Below, piece by piece: positions 25,206 to 31,362 of a DNA stretch of 36,913 nucleotides. The stretch's first letter is position 1. Each line of letters opens with the position of its first letter. The notes beneath the pieces are model-generated. The model was not told the origin of the DNA. It was given only the letters and a program-made list of their open reading frames with translations, and made no database searches. The stretch comes from Thermodesulfobacteriota bacterium (lineage in GTDB: Bacteria; Desulfobacterota_D; UBA1144; Nemesobacterales; CSP1-2): assembly GCA_036397855.1 (NCBI GenBank), contig DASWID010000143.1, positions 1 to 36,913 on the forward strand. Reading direction: 5' to 3'. A program made the position numbers and the translations under genes.

Positions 25206-26546
25206 TCAAGCCTTTAAGTCTGATGGAATCAATATAGTAAAGGTCGTTCCCTCTTCTTTGTCACTTGAAACCCGGATCTTCCCCTTATGGATTTCAACTA
25301 TATTATTAGTAATTGAAAGTCCAAGTCCTGTCCCCATCTTTTTTGTTGAGTAATACGGGCGAAAAATTTTATCCATATCTTCCTCGGAAATACCTGATCC
25401 CGTGTCAGACACGCTTATCCTTATGTAGCCATTGGATGATGCTGTTTCAATGGTCAATTTCGCTGGGAACCCATTAATCGCCTCAACCCCGTTTATTAAT
25501 AGGTTCAGTACTACCTGCTCTATCTGTTCGTAATCTACGAAGAAAAGCTCACCGCACTCTAGCCTTTTCTCAATGACTATGCTCTTCTCCCGGGCCTTGA
25601 AACTAACCAGGCTGAGTGCCCTTTCCACAATCTCATTTGGAGAGCATTCAATGAGATTCAACTCGCTGGGACGCCCAAGCTTTAGCAGTTCCCTTATTAT
25701 GCGATCCAACCTGTCTATTTCCTTTAAAATATCAGCGCAAGTTTGTTTATGTTCAGGGTTTTTTGTATCATCCCTCATTATCTCGAGTGCTATTGCAATC
25801 CCAGAAAGCGGGTTTCTGACCTCGTGTGCTATTCCTGTAGCAAGCTCGCCGATAGTAGCAAGCTTCTCAGATTTTATGAGCTCCTCTTGCTTTTCCCTTA
25901 TCTCCTTAGTCGATACTTCTATCCTCTCCTCTAGAACTTCATTAAATTTTACGATAGATTGGAGTAGCTTTAGATTTTCCTCGTTTTTCTTTTCAAGCTC
26001 ATTTTTGTTCTGTTCAATGTTCATGAGCATGTTGTTAAACGCGTTAATGAGAGCGGAGATTTCAACACTTCCCATCAGACTTTTTACCCGGTAAGAATAA
26101 TCCCCTGAAGCAACGGCCTTCGCAGCATTGACCAGGAGAAATATCGGCCTTGTTATTATCCTAGGAACAATCAACGTAAGAAGGCCTCCAAATAGCAAGG
26201 CTATTCCCACCATCGTAAAGATATTGATGTAAGCCAGCTTTAGCTGATCATCTGAAATTTTTATTGCGTCCATCAACATTTGCTTTGCCAGATATCCCTG
26301 GGAGCTATCTTGATCATAAGCGAAAAGGCTCGACAGGGTTTTGTATCGTCCTTCGATATTTGAAGCCGCCTTACTGAGTTTGTATATACTAAATATTGAA
26401 AATCCCCCTATCAGCAACATGAGAATCAACATCGTTGCGAAACCTATCGTTATCTGTCTGTTTAACTTCAACGCAGACATTCTATCCCTGATATGCCTAG
26501 AAAGACCCAAACGGACCTTGGGCTTTACAAAATCCTTAAATTTCAT
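25206..26546 (-). CDS. Membrane sensor histidine kinase
   Basis: 446 residues. Two membrane helices (about 33-54 and 106-126) border a short external sensor of only about 50 residues, followed by HAMP (126-178), a coiled coil (175-230), HisKA with phospho-His241 in GIAHEVRNPLSG, and the ATPase domain with N box (N348/N352), G1 DTGSGI (381-386) and G2 GTGLGL (405-410). Cognate to the NtrC-type regulator downstream. The small sensor fits detection through the membrane or a partner rather than large-ligand binding. Transcribed divergently from the small exported peptide gene. Confidence 0.94.
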   Translation of the reverse strand: MKFKDFVKPKVRLGLSRHIRDRMSALKLNRQITIGFATMLILMLLIGGFSIFSIYKLSKAASNIEGRYKTLSSLFAYDQDSSQGYLAKQMLMDAIKISDDQLKLAYINIFTMVGIALLFGGLLTLIVPRIITRPIFLLVNAAKAVASGDYSYRVKSLMGSVEISALINAFNNMLMNIEQNKNELEKKNEENLKLLQSIVKFNEVLEERIEVSTKEIREKQEELIKSEKLATIGELATGIAHEVRNPLSGIAIALEIMRDDTKNPEHKQTCADILKEIDRLDRIIRELLKLGRPSELNLIECSPNEIVERALSLVSFKAREKSIVIEKRLECGELFFVDYEQIEQVVLNLLINGVEAINGFPAKLTIETASSNGYIRISVSDTGSGISEEDMDKIFRPYYSTKKMGTGLGLSITNNIVEIHKGKIRVSSDKEEGTTFTILIPSDLKA

Positions 26547-26631
26547 GACGCAATTCCTGTGCCATCTTTAATAGTGAATATATTAAACAATATTTCCAAT
26601 TTACCTAATAAATTATAGACCTCTAAAAAGA

Positions 26632-26674
26632 ACTGTGTAACTTTACACAGTAAAGACTGTGTACTTTCCCACAA
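26632..26674 (+). promoter_or_regulatory. Tandem operator-like sites, candidate NtrC-type enhancer
   Basis: Site 1 (26632-26651): ACTGTGTAAC followed by TTTACACAGT, a 20-base palindrome with one mismatch. Site 2 (from 26656): ACTGTGTACTTTCCCACA, a weaker copy. Centres are about 80-110 bases upstream of the sigma-54 promoter at 26744, the usual place for enhancer sites of sigma-54 activators, and also about 100 bases upstream of the kinase start on the other strand. Confidence 0.65.
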
Positions 26675-26743
26675 TTGTTAAGATAAATCTATATTTTAAC
26701 ACGTATCCGTCAGAAACGAATAAAAATATTTAGTAAAGTGGAT

Positions 26744-26760
26744 TTGGCATTATGTTTGCA
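26744..26760 (+). promoter_or_regulatory. Sigma-54 promoter (-24/-12)
   Basis: TTGGCAT (26744-26750) and TTTGCA (26755-26760): the GG and GC dinucleotides are separated by exactly 10 bases, as required. Close match to TGGCAC-N5-TTGCA. It points to the exported peptide gene at 26832. Confidence 0.75.
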
Positions 26761-26831
26761 CTCATAAATTTCAAGATTCCTAAAAAAGGCTTTCATCAGG
26801 ATTCCCTCGGGACCTAGGAGGTGAATAGTAC

Positions 26832-26999
26832 ATGAGATTTTGGATGCTGATACTGGGCATTGCGATGGTTTCTGTCTTTAGCGATCTAAGTAGTGCCATT
26901 TCAAAATATGGAACTACAATCGCTGCAGCTCAAGAGACTGAACCTGCTTCTACTCCTACTCCTACACCAGCTCCTGAAACGGAAAGTTATCTTAGATAA
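26832..26999 (+). CDS. Small exported peptide, sigma-54 promoter candidate target
   Basis: 55 residues from ATG at 26832, with TAGGAGGTG upstream (26816-26824). N-terminal hydrophobic signal (MRFWMLILGIAMVSVFSDLSSA), then a short Thr/Pro-rich tail with an alternating TPTPTPAPE stretch. No family recognised. Oddity: the frame stops at 26997-26999, but the frame that includes ATA at 26996 continues ITGVEKAEAEVIGTGQNKAK and stops at 27071-27073, inside the stem of the terminator. That makes the longer reading (about 80 residues) look like the original 3' end, with one base changed near 26990. Faces away from the kinase operon and is probably its regulatory target. Confidence 0.6.
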   Translation: MRFWMLILGIAMVSVFSDLSSAISKYGTTIAAAQETEPASTPTPTPAPETESYLR

Positions 27000-27068
27000 C
27001 TGGAGTAGAAAAAGCCGAAGCTGAAGTCATCGGAACGGGGCAAAACAAAGCTAAGGCAAAATTTAAAA

Positions 27069-27101
27069 AATAAGAGGGAATACAATAAACTCCCTCTTAT
27101 T
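27069..27101 (+). terminator. Rho-independent terminator (bidirectional)
   Basis: AATAAGAGGGA and TCCCTCTTATT form a perfect 11-bp stem around an 11-base loop, followed by TTAG on the plus strand and preceded by an A-run (T-run on the minus strand). Ends the small peptide transcript and could also stop the convergent 27223 gene. Confidence 0.85.
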
Positions 27102-27222
27102 TTAGCCAACTTTATCGCTCCCATGGAATATAATGCGCTGCAATACTCGCAAACTGAGAATTATTCTAACTCAATTAAATCTTATTTTTGTAAACAGAAA
27201 CCGATTAATACTTTAGGACTTG

Positions 27223-27588
27223 CTATTGGTTCAATCTTTTTAAAAAGAAACGGTAAGTCCACCAAGCCATCCTTGAACCCTTTACTCTAACTTCAATCGG
27301 ATGATAAACGAGGTAAGCGCAATCAGCCCTCTCACCCTCTGTACAATCCAGGAAAGAACCCTGAACTATAAATATTTCAGTACCCGGTTCGGTTGTAAAA
27401 CAATCGCCACTTGCGTACACCTTATTCAGTGCTTCACTGTCACCGTCATCGACATATCTCTCGGCTTCGAGTAGAAGACGGTCGTTTTTACACGCATAAA
27501 ACCCATCACTAGTAACAATTTTACTCATTTCTGCCAGAGCCAGGCTTGGCAAAAGAAAGACTATTGCAAAAAATAAAAGATTCTTCAT
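27223..27588 (-). CDS. Small secreted protein with four cysteines
   Basis: 121 residues from ATG at 27588, preferred over the upstream Met at 27660 because it starts directly with a Sec signal, MKNLLFFAIVFLLPSLALA. The mature part has four Cys (in YACKND, SGDCFTT, FLDCTEG, RADCAYL), which could form two disulfides in the periplasm, and a compact beta-rich pattern (GTEIFIVQGSFLDC, YLVYHPIEVRVKG). No family recognised. Converges on the exported peptide gene across a terminator. Confidence 0.6.
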   Translation of the reverse strand: MKNLLFFAIVFLLPSLALAEMSKIVTSDGFYACKNDRLLLEAERYVDDGDSEALNKVYASGDCFTTEPGTEIFIVQGSFLDCTEGERADCAYLVYHPIEVRVKGSRMAWWTYRFFLKRLNQ

Positions 27589-27904
27589 TGATTTGTGGAA
27601 TAATCCAGCACAAATTTTAACAGAAAATCCTAAAACTACATAATAACATAACGAAGTCATTTAAAATTTCTTATCCTTTTAATTCCATTACCGCGATCTT
27701 GGGCGGTGGTCTTGGTTAAGTAAATCTTATTCTCACTGAGAATATAACGACTCTACCACTTTAGATGTTACATAATTCGGGGACAGTCTCTTAGATCTTA
27801 AATGAACGGTGCTGCATGGGGTTGCTCTCGATAATTGACAAACCTTGAAACAAAGCGCTGGAAATCAAAGAATTAAGTCACTTGACTTATATGAAATAAT
27901 AAGA

Positions 27905-27966
27905 GCCCTAGGATCTTATCCCCCATGGAGGTGGCAGCATTTGAGGTATGGAGAGATACCTAGGGC
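27905..27966. other. Stem-loop, possible structured RNA or operator
   Basis: GCCCTAGGATC (27905-27915) pairs with GATACCTAGGGC (27955-27966) with one extra base; inside it AGGTAT/ATACCT (27944-27949, 27956-27961) offers an alternative hairpin. No known RNA family recognised and no gene follows closely. Confidence 0.4.
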
Positions 27967-28261
27967 CCTAACTTATGATGGGGTATCGTTCAATAATGTT
28001 TAACCAAGATTTAATCTTTTTGTTTCGGATCTCAGATGATTTATGTGCCGCAAAAATTAGAATAAAGAGAATAAAGGAGTGCGTCCCTCATATGTAATGA
28101 AATCGTGGTTATTAAAGTTTAGGTCAGTCGATCGGGAAAACGAAAGCTAATAATATACTTCCAGAGGGGAATTAACAACAAATTAACTTAACTTTCGTTC
28201 TAACTTAACTATACCCCTATATCCTGATTGAAGGTTATTGCCACATTCTCCTCACTGTGTT

Positions 28262-28297
28262 ACCCAGAGACTTCTTAGATAGGGGGAGTCTCTGGGT
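28262..28297 (+). terminator. Terminator-like hairpin
   Basis: ACCCAGAGACT and AGTCTCTGGGT form a perfect 11-bp stem around a 14-base loop, followed by CCCCTTATTT. There is no gene immediately upstream, so it may end an unseen small transcript. Confidence 0.5.
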
Positions 28298-28574
28298 CCC
28301 CTTATTTGTACTTATTGACTAAAATCCTCCGGAAAAGATTTCAGAACCTTTTTACCTGAAGCAGGGGTGTCAAAAACCACAAAAGATTTGCGAGTCCCCT
28401 ATTCTTTCCTTTCTTTGTATTTTCTTTTCTCGTTCAAATTATGTTAATCTCTCTGTAATTATACGTCCTAATAGTCGTATAACATAACATCATTTCGGAG
28501 GATCGCTGGTCGGGCATCCCCGAAAAATACAATGGGAATAAATTTATTGTGTAGATAAAAAAGGAGGACTTTTT

Positions 28575-28874
28575 ATGGCAACAAGGACAATATATGGCCA
28601 AGTCGAATCTAACGGCAATGTGCTGGCGGGAGCGGGTTTTCAAAGTTCTAGAGTCAGCACTGGTGTGTACACGATCGACTTTACCCAGGATTTTACAAGT
28701 GGTCCTGCGGTAAATGTAACGCCCATTGGATATGACAATAACCCTTGGTATATAAGACACGTGTTTATAAAGGAGCCAAGCAGCGGGCAGTGTATTGTGT
28801 ACCTATTCGACACATCTTCGCCACCTGTACCCTCGGACAACAGATTCAATTTCATTGCAATTGGAGAAGATTAG
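28575..28874 (+). CDS. Small beta-rich hypothetical protein
   Basis: 99 residues from ATG at 28575, preceded by AAGGAGG eight bases upstream. MATRTIYGQVESNGNVLAGAGFQSSRVSTGVYTIDFTQDF, then GPAVNVTPIG and a final FNFIAIGED look like a single jelly-roll or C1q/tail-fibre-like beta domain (G-x-G-F ... TGxYxIxF ... PAVxVTP). No signal peptide. Ligand unknown. Terminates 140 bases from the integron cassette boundary, on the opposite strand to the cassette, and its base composition is that of the AT-rich host. Confidence 0.6.
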   Translation: MATRTIYGQVESNGNVLAGAGFQSSRVSTGVYTIDFTQDFTSGPAVNVTPIGYDNNPWYIRHVFIKEPSSGQCIVYLFDTSSPPVPSDNRFNFIAIGED

Positions 28875-28939
28875 GCACGGATTTCTCTTATTCGCAAGCG
28901 CACAGTTCAATTAATTCAGATAGTGGGATGGTGGGATTA

Positions 28940-28971
28940 GAAAATGGGGACAGATGTCCCTATTTTCAAGA
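28940..28971. repeat. GGGACA/TGTCCC palindrome, copy 1
   Basis: GAAAATGGGGACA then GATGTCCCTATTTTC: a near-perfect inverted repeat of about 28 bases. A related GGACAGACAGATGTCCC word followed by T-rich sequence occurs at 30309-30337 inside the integrase remnant, and a shorter GGGACAGGGATGTCCC at 34657-34672. Confidence 0.7.
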
Positions 28972-29010
28972 GCCTGCGTCACATCCATCTGCGATTGCAA
29001 CTCCTTGAGC

Positions 29011-29081
29011 GCCTAACGGTGCCGTTCAGTTGCGCCGCGAAGCGCAGTGCGGCGGCGGCAACTGCAACACCGGGTTAGCCC
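29011..29081 (-). other. attC recombination site of an integron cassette
   Basis: Read on the minus strand: outer box GGGCTAAC (29081-29074), inner arm GTTGCAGTTGCCGCC, centre GCACTGCGCTTCGC, inner arm GGCGGCGCAACTG (written with one extra base), outer core GTTAGGC (29017-29011), which fits GTTRRRY exactly. The arms are imperfectly complementary with unpaired bases, as in folded attC. The outer box is exactly complementary to the start of the cassette at 30035 (GTTAGCCC), the expected relation in a circularised cassette. The exact inner-box limits are approximate. Confidence 0.82.
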
Positions 29082-30034
29082 TCCCACAATAATGGGAAAG
29101 ACAGCCCCTGACGCTTAAGCCAACGGACCGTATGCAATGCTATTCTATGCTTCCTGCCACTTGACCGCATATGTTTGCACTGGATGATCGAAGCCTTTTG
29201 GTGTTATTTGGCCTACATCAGAAAACAGTGACTTCTCGCCGTGATATTGATCTAGCACGACTTGTGCAACCAAAATCTGGCCGGGTTCAGCATGGGCGCA
29301 GGTGCGAGCCGCGAGCTGGACAGTTGCCCCAAACAAATCGTTATCTTCTTCAACGGGCTCACCCGCGCTCAAGCCAATTCGTACATACATGGATGTTTCA
29401 GGATTTGCCACGTTGTAAGCCGCAAACGCCTTCTGAATGGCGATGGCACACTGGATCGCGTTAGGGATAGCAACAAAGGAGACCATTAGTCCATCGCCAG
29501 TATGCTTGACTTCGCGACCATTGTGGTCTCTGATGGCGTTGCGCGTCATGGCATTGTGAACATGGAGCAAATGCAAAGCCTTTGCATCCCCTAGTCGCGC
29601 TGTCATAGCCGAAGAGTCCATTAAGTCAGTAAACATGATGACACGAAAGGCAGGTTCACGCAGTAGTTCCGCTGTACCCCCGGTACTTTCAGTGGGTACA
29701 GGGTCCTTAATTCGGCCCAAGAACGCATCCACAACCATCGGATCGACCTCGATGATTTCATTGGGAACCAGTCCGTGCGCTCGGGCGTGCGTTTTCTGAA
29801 CTGCTTCTTTGTTTGGAGCGGTTACGAGACAAAAGGCCGTACAACGCGCCTCGTCGAACCAGTACGTCAGAAAATTGACGCCATACTCGGCTTGAATCTC
29901 AAGGTCTTTTTCGTGAGCGTGAGCAACTGCGTGCCGAGTGGCACCTTCAACATAGTGACGATCCATATAGATTGGCATTCTTGCCTCCAGATTCCGCCTG
30001 TGCCGGCCTGCTGTGACTGCAACGACCGGGCTAA
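29017..30034 (-). mobile_element. Integron gene cassette carrying a DUF4242-cyclase gene
   Basis: A 1018-base unit from the recombination point G/TTAGCCC (30035/30034) to the last G of GTTAGGC (29017). It holds one ORF in cassette orientation: 56 bases from 5' boundary to ATG, 64 from stop to attC. G+C is visibly higher than the host sequence on both sides. The integrase remnant lies 120 bases beyond the 5' boundary, transcribed away from it, as in real integrons. Confidence 0.8.
29145..29978 (-). CDS. DUF4242 domain fused to a class III adenylate/guanylate cyclase
   Basis: 277 residues from ATG at 29978, five bases after GGAGG. Residues 1-90 are a DUF4242 (SCO4226-like, nickel-binding ferredoxin-fold) domain: MDRHYVEGATRHAVAHAHEKDL, YGVNFLTYWFDEARCTAFCLV, HARAHGLVPNEIIEV. 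Residues 108-275 are a class III nucleotide cyclase: metal Asp118 and Asp162 (FTDLMDSS, KHTGDGLM), substrate Lys158, Asp214 (DLFG), and the transition-state Arg225. The usual Asn before it (VNxAAR) is Gln221. Predicted to make cAMP from ATP. Cargo of the integron cassette; no membrane segment or signal. Confidence 0.85.
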   Translation of the reverse strand: MPIYMDRHYVEGATRHAVAHAHEKDLEIQAEYGVNFLTYWFDEARCTAFCLVTAPNKEAVQKTHARAHGLVPNEIIEVDPMVVDAFLGRIKDPVPTESTGGTAELLREPAFRVIMFTDLMDSSAMTARLGDAKALHLLHVHNAMTRNAIRDHNGREVKHTGDGLMVSFVAIPNAIQCAIAIQKAFAAYNVANPETSMYVRIGLSAGEPVEEDNDLFGATVQLAARTCAHAEPGQILVAQVVLDQYHGEKSLFSDVGQITPKGFDHPVQTYAVKWQEA

Positions 30035-30154
30035 CTAATAATTAGGCTGCAAAAAATGCAGAATAATTCTGCAATAGGGGTGTTATAGTGCAAATCGCGG
30101 TTCTAATTGATACTACGATAAATGTAATTTCTAGTCAATAGGAAAGTATGGAAG
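30035..30154. promoter_or_regulatory. attI-like junction and integrase promoter region
   Basis: 120 AT-rich bases between the cassette boundary and the integrase start. The junction reads CTAATTATTA-G/TTAGCC on the minus strand. A 17-base palindrome TGCAGAATAATTCTGCA lies at 30057-30073, well placed to control integrase or cassette transcription; it does not match the CTGT-N8-ACAG LexA box. The attI limits cannot be defined from one sequence. Confidence 0.5.
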
Positions 30155-30355
30155 ATGGAAAGTATGGAAGAACCAAAAAAGAGGCTTCTTGTCCTCGTAC
30201 GTGAAGCTATACGGCGAAAACATTATTCAGAGCGCACTGAGGAAGCCCACATCTACTGGGACAAAAATAAAATGACAATAATAAAACAGGGACAAAATAA
30301 AACAAGGACAGACAGATGTCCCTTTTTTCATTTTATCATCCTCTTCCATTGAAAA
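30155..30355 (+). pseudogene. intI: Integron integrase IntI, N-terminal remnant broken by a small insertion
   Basis: ATG at 30155 reads MESMEEPKKRLLVLVREAIR then RKHYSERTEEAHIYW (to 30259), the conserved N-terminus of integron integrases (xxLLDxVREAIRxRHYSxRTEEAYxxWIKRFILFHxKRHP). After the Trp the sequence changes to an ~78-base AT-rich insert, and at about 30338 the words FIILFH then stop reappear, matching the continuation FILFH. No catalytic R-H-R-Y portion exists downstream. The insert carries the GGACAGACAGATGTCCC palindrome. Non-functional. Confidence 0.75.
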
Positions 30356-30426
30356 GTTAATTAGAAGCTCGATTGATTAGGTAGACTTAACTGTCCCGAT
30401 ACACCTTGGATTTCCGGTCATTGACC

Positions 30427-31362
30427 TTATACATCAAGCCAATCAAGAATGGCAAGAATACTGCCAGTTGCTAGGGCAATGCTCGTGTCCGCCGCGCCAT
30501 AATACAGGTGGAGGGTGTCGCCATCGGGGGCAATGGTGTAGCCACAGGGAAAGACAACGTTGTCCACATCCCCGCGTTGCTCGTAAGGTTCTTCCGGGCC
30601 AAAGACCCATTCGTTGCTGCGCTTTAGGCACCGCTCCGGTGTGTGCAAATCAAAGAGAGCTAGTCCTAGTCGGTAAATAGAGCCGGCCGCGTTGTGCCGC
30701 ACACCGTGGTAAATCACCAACCAACCCTGCGAGGTTTCAATGGGCGGGGACGAGAGGCCGATTTTATTCGCATCCCACCACCCACCGAGCCGGGCTTCCA
30801 GCATCAGTTTGTGGCTGCCCCAGTGGCGCAGGTCGGGCGAATAGGACATCCACATGTGCGCGCCGAGATAACTGACAGGGCGATGGATCAAAGCCCAATA
30901 GCCGCCAATCCGATGGGGAAACAGAGCCGCATCTTTGTCTTCTGGTGACATGATCATGCCGTAGCGCTCGAAGTGGTGAAAATCTTCCGTGAGCGCCAGG
31001 GACACTCCCGGGCCGCCGCGGGTGTAGGCAGTATATACGATGGCATACTTGCTTAATTCAGGGACGTAGGTGATACGTGGGTCCTCAATGCCCCAAAGTT
31101 CTTCTGGAAACTGCTCGGGATCTGCCAATAGGGTGGGCTGGGGGTCAATCTGCCAGTCATCCACACCATTGGCGGAGCGGGCAACACAAAAGTGGGAATG
31201 CCCGCGCCGATCCTCTACGCGGCAAAGTAGCAGGGTGGTTCCATCTGGTAGCAAGATGGCGCCGGGGTTAAACACGCTATTGACCGGATAGGGCCAATCG
31301 GTGGCGGTCAAGATGGGATTGAGTTTATAACGGCGAAAGAGTTCGGGGTGTTGATTGCTCAT
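30427..31362 (-). CDS. GH130 family mannoside phosphorylase or beta-mannosidase
   Basis: 311 residues from ATG at 31360-31362, overlapping the upstream gene's stop (ATGA), so translation is coupled. Five-bladed propeller features: NPGAILLPDGTTLLLCRVEDRRG (32-54), catalytic Asp94 in GIEDPRI (91-97), KDAALFP (143-149), LIHRP (158-162), WWDANKIGLSSPPI and the final YYGAADTSIALA. The family splits between phosphorylases and hydrolases acting on beta-mannosides; key phosphate-site residues were not judged. Strongly GC-rich relative to the flanks. Partner of the GT4 fusion. Confidence 0.88.
   Translation of the reverse strand: MSNQHPELFRRYKLNPILTATDWPYPVNSVFNPGAILLPDGTTLLLCRVEDRRGHSHFCVARSANGVDDWQIDPQPTLLADPEQFPEELWGIEDPRITYVPELSKYAIVYTAYTRGGPGVSLALTEDFHHFERYGMIMSPEDKDAALFPHRIGGYWALIHRPVSYLGAHMWMSYSPDLRHWGSHKLMLEARLGGWWDANKIGLSSPPIETSQGWLVIYHGVRHNAAGSIYRLGLALFDLHTPERCLKRSNEWVFGPEEPYEQRGDVDNVVFPCGYTIAPDGDTLHLYYGAADTSIALATGSILAILDWLDV

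Larger units (their letters stand above)
27589..28574. other. Long intergenic region with two strong hairpins
   Basis: 986 bases without a credible gene. It holds a branched stem at 27905-27966 and a terminator-like hairpin at 28262-28297, listed separately. The rest is AT-rich and unremarkable. Confidence 0.5.
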
